Shown here one piece after another: positions 42,746-52,015 of a stretch of DNA of 64,000 nucleotides. Source of the DNA: Paenibacillus aurantius (GTDB taxonomy: Bacteria; Bacillota; Bacilli; Paenibacillales; NBRC-103111); NCBI RefSeq assembly GCF_032268605.1, contig NZ_CP130318.1:620001-684000 (forward strand), given 5' to 3'. The notes under the pieces are model-generated. The model had not been told where the DNA came from. It was given only the letters and a program-made list of their open reading frames with translations, and did no database searches. How positions within the stretch are numbered: the first letter of the stretch is position 1; each line of letters starts with the position of its first letter. The translations under genes and the position numbers were made by a program.

Positions 42746-43186
42746 ATGATTGGAAAGACAAGAGGGGGATTTTATATCTCCCGCATTAAGCATATCCAAG
42801 GCAGGCTCTTTGAAAGGCTGCTTAAGGAAAATGGGATTGAAGAGTTTAATGGAGCTCATGGAAGAATTTTGTTCGTCCTTTGGCAGGAGGATAATTTAAC
42901 AATAAGCCAGCTTGGAGAGAGGACCTCCCTAGCCAAAACGACCCTAACCAGCATGCTTGACCGCATGGAGGAGAAGGGGAATATCCAGCGCAATTTCGAT
43001 TTAAATGACAGAAGACAAATCAGAATCACCCTTACCGAAAAAGCAAAGGCCCTGGATAAGATCTACCAGTCCGTTTCCGAACAAATGAACGAGCTCTTTT
43101 ATGCAGGATTTACCGATCAGGAGATCATTCAGTTTGATCATATGCTTGAACGCATTTTAAAAAATTTAAAGGCATACGAGGAGTGA
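42746..43186 (+). CDS. MarR family transcriptional regulator
   Basis: 146 aa. Winged helix with ISQLGERTSLAKTTLTSMLDRMEEKG and the wing NFDLNDRRQIRITLTEKAK. Start 42746, 8 bases from GAGG. First gene of a lower-GC operon with a PNPOx-like protein and two alpha/beta hydrolases, which overlap or abut. It likely represses this operon through the 20-bp palindrome and releases it on binding a small aromatic or lipophilic compound. Confidence 0.92.
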   Translation: MIGKTRGGFYISRIKHIQGRLFERLLKENGIEEFNGAHGRILFVLWQEDNLTISQLGERTSLAKTTLTSMLDRMEEKGNIQRNFDLNDRRQIRITLTEKAKALDKIYQSVSEQMNELFYAGFTDQEIIQFDHMLERILKNLKAYEE

Positions 43187-43654
43187 ATGGCGGCGATGGA
43201 GATGCTTTGGAAGGAAGAGGTCGGGAATGGAATCTCCGCTTTGGTAAACGAAGCAACGACCATAATGGTTAGTTCCGTTGACGAGCACGGGTACCCCAAC
43301 ACCAAGCAAATGTTCAAAATGAAACATGACGGGCTGGAGACTTTTTGGTTCTCCACCAATACATCATCCATGCGAGTAAAGCAATTTCAGAGAAATCCAC
43401 ACGCAAGTCTGTATTTTGTTGGGAAATCAAATGGCCTGATGCTTGTTGGGGACATGAAGGTACGTCAAGACCGGGATAGTAAAGAATGGTTATGGGTCGA
43501 GGGTTCCGAGAAGTATTATCCGCTTGGAGTAGAGGATCCGGACTATTGTGTATTGGAATTTGTTGCGAAGACAGCAAACTATTATGGCAGCCTGCAAAAA
43601 TATATTTTTGATATAAAGGAGTGGAAGCCGTATGCCTTATCAATCCTTCGGTGA
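43187..43654 (+). CDS. Pyridoxamine 5'-phosphate oxidase-like flavoprotein
   Basis: 155 aa split-barrel fold: ISALVNEATTIMVSSVDEHGYPNTKQMF, then FWFSTNTSSMRVKQFQRNPHASLYFVG. Such small general-stress-type proteins bind FMN or F420 and reduce or protect; the substrate is unknown. The start follows the marR stop directly. The next gene overlaps its end by 23 bases. Confidence 0.85.
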   Translation: MAAMEMLWKEEVGNGISALVNEATTIMVSSVDEHGYPNTKQMFKMKHDGLETFWFSTNTSSMRVKQFQRNPHASLYFVGKSNGLMLVGDMKVRQDRDSKEWLWVEGSEKYYPLGVEDPDYCVLEFVAKTANYYGSLQKYIFDIKEWKPYALSILR

Positions 43655-44381
43655 CTTGGATATGTACTATGAGCAGATGGGATCCGGTGATCCGGTTATT
43701 TTTTTACATAGCGGGTATTCCCGGGGAATTTTAGCCTTTGCCAGCCAAATGCTTGATTTTCAGAGGGAGTATATGTGTTACTTCCCTGACTTCAGGGGAC
43801 ATGGCAGGACAAGAAGCAACAGCTTGGAATGGAGCACTCCTCAACATGCGGAGGATGTCCTTTCCTTTATGGATCATCTCGGGCTTTCCCGAGTTCATTT
43901 GATTGGATACGGGATGGGAGGGGGAGTGGCCCTTCATTTAGCGGTTCATCATCCTGAAAGAGTAGCATCGCTTACTTCTATTGGTCAATGCGGCTTTGTC
44001 TCTTCCAAAGGATCGGAGGAATATGAACCGGAATGGCTCGAGCAAAACGGTCGTACCGATTTTATTCAATCCATGATGGAACGGCACGCGGAAGCCCATC
44101 AAGGAAATTGGCAAGAGTTTCTGAAGCAGAAAATTAAGGACTGGCGCTCCTATCCGCGGCTAAGTGACGACCAATTGAGAGGGATCACCTGCCCTGCTCT
44201 CTTCATTGCCGGTGAGCATGATGATCTAACCCCAGAGGAAGATCTTAAACGGGCGACAGCTCTTATTCCGAATTCCGGTTATGTCCTTGTCCAAGGGTGC
44301 GGCCATAGGCCTCACATGATAAGAGATAACCCGGTTTTTGTTAACGATACCATTCTTAACTTTCTGAAGACCAATCCTTAG
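43632..44381 (+). CDS. Alpha/beta hydrolase homologue lacking nucleophile serine
   Basis: 249 aa alpha/beta hydrolase fold (FLHSGYSRGILAF, DFRGHGRTR). The nucleophile elbow reads LIGYGMGGG: glycine stands where the catalytic serine should be, while the downstream paralogue has LIGYSLGA. Acid (GEHDD) and histidine (GCGHRPHM) are kept. So it is probably not a normal serine hydrolase; it may bind ligand, or form a heterodimer with the paralogue. Tandem duplicate, more than half identical to the next gene by eye. Confidence 0.85.
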   Translation: MPYQSFGDLDMYYEQMGSGDPVIFLHSGYSRGILAFASQMLDFQREYMCYFPDFRGHGRTRSNSLEWSTPQHAEDVLSFMDHLGLSRVHLIGYGMGGGVALHLAVHHPERVASLTSIGQCGFVSSKGSEEYEPEWLEQNGRTDFIQSMMERHAEAHQGNWQEFLKQKIKDWRSYPRLSDDQLRGITCPALFIAGEHDDLTPEEDLKRATALIPNSGYVLVQGCGHRPHMIRDNPVFVNDTILNFLKTNP

Positions 44382-44414
44382 TCTAAAGCTTAATACCTTA
44401 AGGGAGGCTATAGC

Positions 44415-45185
44415 ATGCCCTATGTTCGGGTGAAGGATATGGAGATGTTTTATGAGCAAATGGGTTTCGGGGAGCCTATCCTCTTCTTACATAGCGGGTA
44501 TTCTCGGGGAATATTAGCATTTGCCAGCCAGATGCTTGATTTTCAAAGAAGATACACTTGCTATTCCCCTGACTTTCGGGGGCACGGCCGGACAAGATGC
44601 AACAGCCTGGAATGGAACACACCCCAGCTTGCCGATGATATGGTTGAATGGATGAATCGCATGCATTTAGAGAAGGTTCATTTAATTGGTTACAGCCTAG
44701 GGGCGAATGTTGGATTGTATATGGCCTTCCATCATCCTGAGCGAGTTTCTACCCTTACGACAATCGGGACCAGCGGATTTTGTGATCAAACCGGGGTGGA
44801 GGAGTTTGAGCCGGATTGGCTTATCCAGCAGGGCAAGCAGGAAATGATTAATCAAATGATGGAACGCCATGAGGAAGCCCATAAAGGGAATTGGCAGGAA
44901 TATATGCGGCAGTCTGCTGAAGATTGGCGTAAGTACCCTCAACTAACTAAAGAGCAACTAAGCCGGATTGCTTGTCCCGCTTTGTTCATCACAGGCGAGC
45001 ATGACCCGTTTGTGGGAGATCAAAGGATCAAGCAATTGAGCGCTCTTGTAAAAGGATCGAGCTATCTAGTTGTTCCCGGCGGAAGCCACAGACCCCATAT
45101 GACAAGGGAAAGTCCCCTGTTGGTGAACGATACCATTATGGATTTTTTAGAAAAACAAGAGGCTCCTAAAGAAGTTAATAAGTAA
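44415..45185 (+). CDS. Alpha/beta hydrolase, intact triad
   Basis: 256 aa. Elbow LIGYSLGANVG with serine nucleophile, acid in FITGEHDPFVG and histidine in GGSHRPHMTR. Paralogue of the preceding gene (shared SGYSRGILAFASQMLDFQR). GGGAGGC precedes the start, 33 bases after the first copy. Substrate unknown; the MarR operon setting suggests an ester, lactone or aromatic compound. Confidence 0.9.
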   Translation: MPYVRVKDMEMFYEQMGFGEPILFLHSGYSRGILAFASQMLDFQRRYTCYSPDFRGHGRTRCNSLEWNTPQLADDMVEWMNRMHLEKVHLIGYSLGANVGLYMAFHHPERVSTLTTIGTSGFCDQTGVEEFEPDWLIQQGKQEMINQMMERHEEAHKGNWQEYMRQSAEDWRKYPQLTKEQLSRIACPALFITGEHDPFVGDQRIKQLSALVKGSSYLVVPGGSHRPHMTRESPLLVNDTIMDFLEKQEAPKEVNK

Positions 45186-45193
45186 TGCGTACA

Positions 45194-45222
45194 TAAAAAA
45201 GCCTCCCGGTTAAGAGGGAGGC
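45194..45222. terminator. Bidirectional terminator
   Basis: GCCTCCC/GGGAGGC with loop GGTTAAGA and A-rich left flank, between the hydrolase gene and the minus-strand dismutase gene. Confidence 0.75.
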
Positions 45223-46499
45223 CATTTGAGCATGCGGGCGGCGGTGAAGCGGTCGTTGACATAAGCCCAGTTCACGGTGTTCCACCAGGCCTCAACATAG
45301 GCCGCCCGTTTGGTCCGGTACTTCAAGTAATAAGCGTGCTCCCAGACATCGAGGGGCAGCAGCGGGACGACATCCCATTGGGACAGGTTCTGGTGCTTCT
45401 CCGCCTGCAGAATCTGGGTACGCTGGCTTCGCGGACTCCAGACGAGAATAGCCCAGCCGCTGCCTTCCACCTTCTCCGCGGCGGCCGAGAAGTGCTTGCG
45501 GAAAGCATCGAAGCTGCCGTAGTCACGCTCGAGCTGCTGGGCAAGGGGACCCGTCGCCCGCCCGCCGCCGCGCGGCGTCATGACGCTCCAGAAGAGGGTG
45601 TGCAGGTAATGGCCCGCTCCATGAAAGGCCGCCTCCCGCTCCCAATGCTTGATGAGGTCATAGTTCCCGGTTTGCCTGGCCTTCTGCAGCTCTTTCTCCG
45701 CCTTGTTAAGGCCGTCGACATAGGATTGGTGATGGATGTCATGATGCAGCTTCATCGTCTCGGCATCGATATGCGGCTCCAAGGCGTTATAGGCATAGGG
45801 AAGGGGAGGAAGGACATGCTCTCCGATCGGGACGGGAGCCGGAGGCCCGGGAGGCCGGGACCAGGAGCCTTCCCCGGTCGCCCCGAGTTCGGCGTCTATC
45901 GGTTCGTCCCGGTTTACGGTGTACGCTGGACTCAATGAATAAGGGCTGTCGTTTGTTGACCGGTCAAAAGCCACCGGAGCAGAGGGAGCGGGGGGATCCG
46001 GGGAGTGACGGTACGCATAAGCGTGAAGCACGCCCAGAAAATACTCCGATTCCCGGATAATGTGCTGCACAACCACCTGAGCCGTCGGGTTGGCCCGAAT
46101 AGCGGCACTGTGGCTCAGCATAAACTCCAATTGGGCAACGAACCGGCGCGACTGCAGCAGGGAAACTTGAAGAAGACCGTCCACCTGCGCCTGGACATAG
46201 GGAGAGATTCCATAAGGCGACCGGAGCACCGCCTCGATCCACTGCTGGGCGGCAAATTCCGTCGCGGCAAACACCGGCTCCCACTCCTGCAGCAGCCGGA
46301 CGTACTCGGGCTCCAGATTAGGGACCAAAGCCCGGATAACCTGGGTGTGTTCCTTCTCCTGATTTTTCCAGAAACGGATTTCCTCGAGTACCCTCAGGGG
46401 CATCAGCCCTCCATATATGGACAGCAAGGCGTTCCCTCCATTCCCATTCCGATTCAGCGGCTTCTTTCTCCAGAAATCGGCCGCCTGTTCCACTCTCAT
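45210..46499 (-). CDS. DUF2935 - superoxide dismutase fusion
   Basis: 429 aa. Residues about 30-165 are a four-helix DUF2935-like domain (EEIRFWKNQEKEHTQVI...RESEYFLGVLHAYA). A proline-rich linker follows, then a full Fe/Mn dismutase domain from about 230: [30 protein letters not shown] keep all four metal ligands. Similar to the SodF branch of bacilli. The start has AAGGA at 5 bases. DUF2935 may itself bind metal; the fusion suggests local superoxide or metal handling. Confidence 0.88.
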   Translation of the reverse strand: MRVEQAADFWRKKPLNRNGNGGNALLSIYGGLMPLRVLEEIRFWKNQEKEHTQVIRALVPNLEPEYVRLLQEWEPVFAATEFAAQQWIEAVLRSPYGISPYVQAQVDGLLQVSLLQSRRFVAQLEFMLSHSAAIRANPTAQVVVQHIIRESEYFLGVLHAYAYRHSPDPPAPSAPVAFDRSTNDSPYSLSPAYTVNRDEPIDAELGATGEGSWSRPPGPPAPVPIGEHVLPPLPYAYNALEPHIDAETMKLHHDIHHQSYVDGLNKAEKELQKARQTGNYDLIKHWEREAAFHGAGHYLHTLFWSVMTPRGGGRATGPLAQQLERDYGSFDAFRKHFSAAAEKVEGSGWAILVWSPRSQRTQILQAEKHQNLSQWDVVPLLPLDVWEHAYYLKYRTKRAAYVEAWWNTVNWAYVNDRFTAARMLKWPPS

Positions 46500-46628
46500 C
46501 CTATTCCTTCTCTATTCCTGCTATGCGAATCCAGCCAGGGGAACGGTGGTTTTCCTTGATTCGTACCCGAAAGGGGACAAATGGCCAGCCAAAAGCCGAC
46601 CTTCCTTATAAAGGTCGGGCTCGAGGTC

Positions 46629-46687
46629 TTTACGCTTAATAAGGCAATCGGGTATACTAGGTGTAACTGGGTTTCATACGATGAAAC
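46629..46687 (+). promoter_or_regulatory. iclR-like gene promoter and palindrome
   Basis: TTTACG, 18-base spacer, TATACT (46653-46658), then GGTTTCATACGATGAAAC at 46670-46687, directly after the expected transcription start and over the ATG at 46681. The same promoter words and palindrome occur before aconitase. Confidence 0.65.
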
Positions 46688-47451
46688 AGGAAGCGGTGAT
46701 CATCTTGGAGGATTCCAAACTGACGGTACGCGCCGTGGAGCGTGCCCTTGACATTATGCTTTGCTTTACGGGGGCTACCGATTTGAGCTTAACGGAGATC
46801 GCAGCCCGGGTGGGGCTTCACAAGAGCACGGTCCACCGGCTGCTGGCTTCTTTGGAGGGGAAAGGCTTCGTGCTGCGCAATCCGGTCAGCGAGCGCTACC
46901 GGCTCGGCTACCGGATCTGGGAGCTGTCGGCGAACCTGTCGCAGAGCGATGATCCGGCTGTGGTCCTGCTCCCCGAAATGGAATGGCTTCGCGATCAGCT
47001 GGACGAAACGGTGAGCCTGTACGTGCGTGACGGGGTGGAACGCATCCGCATTCAGGCGGTGCAGAGCAACCAGGCTGTCCGCCGGGTAGCTCCGGTTGGC
47101 GTGAGGCTGCCCCTGTACGTCGGAGCCTCCGGGAAGGTGCTGGTGGCCTTTGCGGGCCCCGAAGTAGGCGAGCAGGTGATGGCCGGAGCGGGCTGGACCG
47201 CAGCGTTGCAGAGGGAGGCCTATGCCGCTCAGCTGGAGGCCGTCCGCGAGCTCGGCTATGCCACGAGCATGGAGGAGCGGGAAGCGGGCGCGGCGGCCGT
47301 TTCGGCTCCGATCTTTGACCGGGACCAGCAGCTTGTGGCTGCCCTTGCCGTTTCGGGCCCGTCGAACCGGCTGACGATGGAGAAGATGAAGGAAGACGCG
47401 GCGCTTATCATGCAGGCGGCGGAACGAATGGGCAAGATGTTCAGAGGCTGA
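46681..47451 (+). CDS. IclR family transcriptional regulator
   Basis: 256 aa. N-terminal winged helix (TVRAVERALDIMLCF, LTEIAARVGLHKSTVHRLLASLEGKGFV) and C-terminal GAF-like effector domain (GASGKVLVAF, SAPIFDRDQQLVAALAVSGP). Start uncertain: the ATG lies inside the palindrome and lacks a ribosome site; an in-frame TTG at 46705 has AGGAAG 11 bases before it. It probably represses itself and the convergent aconitase gene through the shared palindrome. Confidence 0.9.
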   Translation: MKQEAVIILEDSKLTVRAVERALDIMLCFTGATDLSLTEIAARVGLHKSTVHRLLASLEGKGFVLRNPVSERYRLGYRIWELSANLSQSDDPAVVLLPEMEWLRDQLDETVSLYVRDGVERIRIQAVQSNQAVRRVAPVGVRLPLYVGASGKVLVAFAGPEVGEQVMAGAGWTAALQREAYAAQLEAVRELGYATSMEEREAGAAAVSAPIFDRDQQLVAALAVSGPSNRLTMEKMKEDAALIMQAAERMGKMFRG

Positions 47452-47512
47452 GGAGGCGTTCCTCGGCCTTTTTTGGTACAAGCGGTCGGGCATGCACCCC
47501 CTGCCGCAAAAA

Positions 47513-47549
47513 AGAACCCTTGAATCCGCACGAGCGGTCTTCAAGGGTT
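47513..47549. terminator. Bidirectional terminator iclR / acnA
   Basis: GAACCCTTGAA/TTCAAGGGTTC around a 15-base loop, between the convergent genes. Confidence 0.8.
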
Positions 47550-47568
47550 CGTTGGTCAGGTGAGGCGA

Positions 47569-50283
47569 TTAGCCTTGCTGAATCATTTGGCGCAGAACGG
47601 TTTGAAGGATTCCGCCGTTCCGGTAGTAATCCACGTCCACCATGCTGTCCAGGCGAACGAGGGCGTCGAATTCGAAGTTCGTTCCGTCATCGCGGGTAGC
47701 CGTAACGCGGACCTTCTGGCCCGGCTGAACCGAGTTGTCGAGACCGGAGATCTCGAACGTTTCCGTTCCGGTAATGCCAAGGGTCTTCCAGCCGAAGCCT
47801 TCCGGGAACTGGAGCGGAAGAACGCCCATGCCCACCAGGTTGCTGCGGTGAATGCGCTCGTAGCTTTCGGCGATAACGGCCTTGACGCCGAGCAGGAAGG
47901 TTCCTTTGGCCGCCCAGTCACGGGAGCTTCCGGTTCCGTATTCTTTACCGGCCAGAACGACAAGCGGAGTGCCTTGATCCTGGTATTTCATCGAAGCGTC
48001 GTAGATCGACATGACTTCGCCTGTCGGCAGGTAAGTCGTCACGCCGCCTTCGGTCCCTGGCGCCACTTGGTTACGAATCCGGATATTCGCGAACGTTCCG
48101 CGCATCATGACCTCGTGGTTACCGCGGCGGGAGCCGTAGGAGTTGAAGTCTTTTCTTTCTACACCGTGCTCGGTCAGGTACAGACCTGCCGGGCTCTTAG
48201 GCGAGATGTTGCCCGCAGGAGAGATGTGGTCGGTCGTAACCGAATCTCCGAGCTGGGCCATCACTTTGGCGCCGTGGAAGCCTTTGATGTCGTCAAGCTC
48301 CATGCCGAGCTCTTTGAAGAATGGAGGCTCCTGGATGTAAGTGGAGTTGTCGTCCCACTCGTACAGGTCGCCCGTCGGAACCTGAAGCTCGTTCCAGCGC
48401 TTGTTGGCGGTGAACACGTTCTTGTACTTCTCGTGGAACATCGCCGGGCTTACCGCCGTGCGGATGGCTTCCTGGATCTCCTGGTTGGAAGGCCAAATGT
48501 CCTTCAGGTAGACCGGCTGTTCGTTCTGGTCGTAGCCGATCGGATCGTTGTGCAGGTCGATATCTACCGTTCCGGCCAGAGCGTAGGCCACAACAAGAGG
48601 AGGCGAGGCCAGGTAGTTGGCTTTCACGTTAGCGTGAATCCGGCCCTCGAAGTTACGGTTACCGCTCAGGACGGCCGCGACGGTCATGTCGTTGTCGACA
48701 ATGGCGTTCGTGACTTCATCCGGCAGCGGACCGCTGTTACCGATACAGGTCGCGCAGCCGTAGCCGGCGACATGGAAGCCGAGCTTCTCGAGAGGCTCGA
48801 GGAGGCCTGCCTTGGTCAGGTACTCCGTTACGACGAGAGAACCCGGGGTCAGGGAGGACTTCACATAGCCCGGCTTAACGAGACCGCGCTCGACCGCTTT
48901 CTTCGCAACGAGACCGGCACCCAGCATAACACTAGGGTTGGAGGTATTCGTACAGGAAGTGATGGCGGCGATGACGACGGCGCCGGCTTTCATTTGGCTC
49001 ACTTGGCCGTTCGGATGGGTGACATCCACCGTTTCCTGAATCTTCTCTTCCGTCAGACCGTATCCGCCTTTGTCGATCGGCGTGCGGATGATGGAATTGA
49101 AGGCTTCTTTCATGGCGGTAAGCTCAACGCGGTCTTGAGGACGCTTAGGTCCTGCAAGGCTCGGAACGACGGTGGACAAGTCAAGCTCGATAACTTCGGA
49201 GAATGCCGGTTCGGGCGTATCCGACGTACGGAACATGCCTTGTGCTTTATAGTAGGCTTCGACGAGAGCGATCTGCTCTTCGCTGCGGCCGGTGGTGCGG
49301 AGGTATTTCAGCGTGTCGTCGTCAACCGGGAAGAATCCGATCGTGGCGCCGTATTCCGGTGCCATGTTCGCAACCGTCGTCCGGTCGGAAACGCTGATGT
49401 TGTCAAGGCCCGGTCCGAAGTACTCGACGAACTTGCCGACTACGCCGCGCTTACGCAGAATTTGGGTGATGGTGAGCGCCAGGTCGGTTGCCGTAGCGCC
49501 TTCGGCCAGGCTGCCGGTCAGCTTGAAGCCGACAACATCAGGCGTTACGAAATACAGCGGCTGGCCGAGCATACCGGCTTCCGCCTCGATCCCGCCGACG
49601 CCCCAGCCAACGATCCCGAGACCGTTGATCATGGTGGTATGGGAGTCGGTTCCTACGAGGGAATCCGGGTAAACTTCCACTTCACCGTCCAGGTTCTTCG
49701 TGGCGGCAACGGACGCGAGGTACTCCAGGTTAACCTGGTGAACGATCCCCGTATCCGGCGGAACGGCACGGAAGTTATCGAAGGCCGTTTGCGCCCAGCG
49801 CAGGAAGCGGTAACGCTCTTCGTTTCTTTCGAATTCAAGGGCTTCGTTGTAGGCGAGGGCTTCGGGAGTACCGAAGGCATCGACCATAACGGAGTGGTCA
49901 ATTACGAGGTCAACCGGTACGAGTGGATTGATCCGCTTAGGATCCCCGCCCATACGCTTCATGGTGGCACGCATAGCGGCCAAGTCAACCACAACGGGAA
50001 CCCCGGTGAAGTCCTGAAGCACGATCCGTGCCGGGATGAAAGGAATTTCTTTGTTGGCATCGCGGTTATCCGCCCAGCCCGCAATCTGCTTCACGTGATC
50101 GTTCGTGATGGCTCTTCCGTCAAATTGGCGGACGGCAGCCTCAAGCAGGACCTTAATGGAGAAAGGCAGCTTGGAAATTTGTCCGAAGCCTTTTTCCTCC
50201 AGGCCCTTCAGGTTGTAATAAACATACTCTTGGTTGTTGACCGAGAGCGTGCTCTTAACGGAAAAATGGTCTTTTCTAGCCAT
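47569..50283 (-). CDS. acnA: Aconitate hydratase
   Basis: 904 aa, the size of bacillus CitB / IRP1-type aconitase. Cluster cysteines in SSCTNTS-type TSCTNTSNP and [10 protein letters not shown]; swivel-domain motif [13 protein letters not shown]. It interconverts citrate and isocitrate in the TCA cycle; apo forms of this family can bind RNA. AAGGAGG precedes the ATG. The promoter has a palindrome shared with the neighbouring iclR-like gene. Confidence 0.97.
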   Translation of the reverse strand: MARKDHFSVKSTLSVNNQEYVYYNLKGLEEKGFGQISKLPFSIKVLLEAAVRQFDGRAITNDHVKQIAGWADNRDANKEIPFIPARIVLQDFTGVPVVVDLAAMRATMKRMGGDPKRINPLVPVDLVIDHSVMVDAFGTPEALAYNEALEFERNEERYRFLRWAQTAFDNFRAVPPDTGIVHQVNLEYLASVAATKNLDGEVEVYPDSLVGTDSHTTMINGLGIVGWGVGGIEAEAGMLGQPLYFVTPDVVGFKLTGSLAEGATATDLALTITQILRKRGVVGKFVEYFGPGLDNISVSDRTTVANMAPEYGATIGFFPVDDDTLKYLRTTGRSEEQIALVEAYYKAQGMFRTSDTPEPAFSEVIELDLSTVVPSLAGPKRPQDRVELTAMKEAFNSIIRTPIDKGGYGLTEEKIQETVDVTHPNGQVSQMKAGAVVIAAITSCTNTSNPSVMLGAGLVAKKAVERGLVKPGYVKSSLTPGSLVVTEYLTKAGLLEPLEKLGFHVAGYGCATCIGNSGPLPDEVTNAIVDNDMTVAAVLSGNRNFEGRIHANVKANYLASPPLVVAYALAGTVDIDLHNDPIGYDQNEQPVYLKDIWPSNQEIQEAIRTAVSPAMFHEKYKNVFTANKRWNELQVPTGDLYEWDDNSTYIQEPPFFKELGMELDDIKGFHGAKVMAQLGDSVTTDHISPAGNISPKSPAGLYLTEHGVERKDFNSYGSRRGNHEVMMRGTFANIRIRNQVAPGTEGGVTTYLPTGEVMSIYDASMKYQDQGTPLVVLAGKEYGTGSSRDWAAKGTFLLGVKAVIAESYERIHRSNLVGMGVLPLQFPEGFGWKTLGITGTETFEISGLDNSVQPGQKVRVTATRDDGTNFEFDALVRLDSMVDVDYYRNGGILQTVLRQMIQQG

Positions 50284-50329
50284 TAGCCTGGCCTCCTTAG
50301 GTGAAATGTGAAATTGAAATCGCCGAAAA

Positions 50330-50401
50330 GTTTCACTGCATGAAACCCGATTTCAAAAAATGCTCTTCTTTCAGTATACTTTTTTTAGTGGTCTGCGTAA
50401 A
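50330..50401 (-). promoter_or_regulatory. acnA promoter with IclR-type palindrome
   Basis: Minus strand TTTACG (50401-50396), 17-base spacer, TATACT (50378-50373), then GGTTTCATGCAGTGAAAC at 50347-50330, about 20 bases after the expected start point: a roadblock position. From 50402 to 50567 no gene is seen. Confidence 0.7.
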
Positions 50402-50567
50402 CTGTTTTTTCGCCCCATTCCGATCTTTTTTGTGAAAATTTCAAAGGAGGACCGGCCGGACTTTTCCCTTCTCTTCAGCCTCTAATACGGTCTGCCCCGG
50501 ACTGTGAAAATATTCATCTTTCGGGAGGTCCTATCATATTCTTGGAACGAAGGCAGGAGGGATGGAA

Positions 50568-51899
50568 ATGACATGGAAATCCGTTCTCTATGACTACGTT
50601 CAGAACCGCAACCGCCTCGATACGGAATACGAAACGGCGCAAGTGGCGGCCTGCACCCGAGACGCGGCTTATTTGCAGCTTCTGGAGGGAAGGCTGCGGC
50701 GCCTTGCCGCCTCCCACCGGGAGCGGGGAATCCTCCCGAAGAAGAAGGAGACCCGTCTTCGGATTGTAAACGTGACCGAGGAGAACGGAGAGGTTCAGGC
50801 CGTGATCCTGCTTACGCAGCGGCTGGACTACGAGCAGAACGGGACGATCCGGACAGAATGCCGCGTGGAAAGGGAGACCGTCTGCTTGGAGCGCTCCCCG
50901 GCGGGCTGGACAATCGCGCGCATTCAGCCGGACATACCGGAGCTTCAGCCGGCAAGGGCCCAGCTCCTCGTCGCGGCTCCGGATTCCTTCGTGCCGGTTT
51001 TCCCGGGGGCACGGGAGGAATCTCCTTCTCCCGCGTATCCGCCCCCGGTTCCCGGCTGGCTCCCGGATCCCCCCGGAATGCCGGCTTATCCTGAACAGCC
51101 TGTGGGCCTGTCCGCCGGCCGGGGGGACGGATTCCCGCCATCGCCCTGGCGTCCGGCCGTTCCAGGCGGGCCGCTTCATCTGCCATCCTCATCTCCTCTC
51201 TCCAGCAGAACGGATGCCGGCTTGCCCGGCAATGGGCTTCCGAGCCCCGTCCCCGCTATCAGCCGTCCTTACTACCCGGGCCAATCCGCCGGCCTTAATG
51301 GACCGGTCCTCCTGTCTGACGGGCCCGGCTCCGGCCGGCGTCCTTCTCCCGGCTATCCCGATCTGCCGGAGGAACCGGAGGCTTCCGAAAGGGTCGCCGT
51401 CTACGACCGGGAGGCGGCCGGCCGCTATGCCGATACGTGGTGGAACTCCTACAATCCCCGCTTCCTGCATTTTGAAGTGGACTGCTCCAACTATGTGTCC
51501 CAGTGCCTCTTTGCAGGGGGTGCGCCAATGAACTATACTGGGAAAAGGGAAGCCGGCTGGTGGTTCCAGGGCCGCAGCGGCAAGCAGGAGCTGTGGAGCT
51601 TCAGCTGGGCCGTGGCCAACAGCCTCCGGCTGTATCTTGGGGGAAGCCGCACCGGGCTTCGCGCCGAGACCGTCACCGATCCCCGCCGGCTTAAGGTGGG
51701 GGATGTGATCAGCTATTCATGGAACGGGGACGGGCGTTTCGGCCACAGCACGATTGTGGCGGGGCTCGATGCGAACGGCATGCCGCTCGTCAATGCCCAT
51801 ACCGTGAACAGCAAGCACCGCTACTGGGATTACCGGGATTCTTACGCTTGGACGGAGCGCACAGAGTACCGTTTTTTTCATATTGCCGATTCTTTCTAG
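50568..51899 (+). CDS. Amidase_6 domain protein
   Basis: 443 aa. N-terminal ~130 residues unassigned, then a proline-rich linker (about 135-270), then a C-terminal Amidase_6 domain: AAGRYADTWWNSYNPRF, DCSNYVSQC with the catalytic-type cysteine, GDVISYSWNGDGRFGHSTIV with the histidine, and NAHTVNSKHRYWDY. The family is NlpC/P60-like. No signal peptide is visible, which is odd for a wall hydrolase and points to a cytoplasmic or forespore role. Start 50568 gives GGAGGG 6-base spacing. Confidence 0.8.
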   Translation: MTWKSVLYDYVQNRNRLDTEYETAQVAACTRDAAYLQLLEGRLRRLAASHRERGILPKKKETRLRIVNVTEENGEVQAVILLTQRLDYEQNGTIRTECRVERETVCLERSPAGWTIARIQPDIPELQPARAQLLVAAPDSFVPVFPGAREESPSPAYPPPVPGWLPDPPGMPAYPEQPVGLSAGRGDGFPPSPWRPAVPGGPLHLPSSSPLSSRTDAGLPGNGLPSPVPAISRPYYPGQSAGLNGPVLLSDGPGSGRRPSPGYPDLPEEPEASERVAVYDREAAGRYADTWWNSYNPRFLHFEVDCSNYVSQCLFAGGAPMNYTGKREAGWWFQGRSGKQELWSFSWAVANSLRLYLGGSRTGLRAETVTDPRRLKVGDVISYSWNGDGRFGHSTIVAGLDANGMPLVNAHTVNSKHRYWDYRDSYAWTERTEYRFFHIADSF

Positions 51900-51910
51900 T
51901 GCCAGGTTTT

Positions 51911-51943
51911 CCCGCCAACAAAGGTACCGGATAAGACACTGGC
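51911..51943 (+). repeat. Dispersed GCCAAC...CCGGATAAGG element, copy A
   Basis: CCCGCCAACAAAGG, TACCGGATAAGACACTGGC. Similar to copies at 28,774 (minus) and 56,045. Confidence 0.6.
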
Positions 51944-52015
51944 ATCTACCGGCATTCCTTCCGTTCTCTATACTTTCATAAGGTTATCACCAAGTCACCG
52001 TCTCAGGAGGTTACA

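Noticed and set aside
47560-50286. 908-codon open frame antisense to aconitase
   Set aside because: It mirrors acnA exactly in the opposite strand; high-GC third positions keep the antisense frame open. No family motif or ribosome site.
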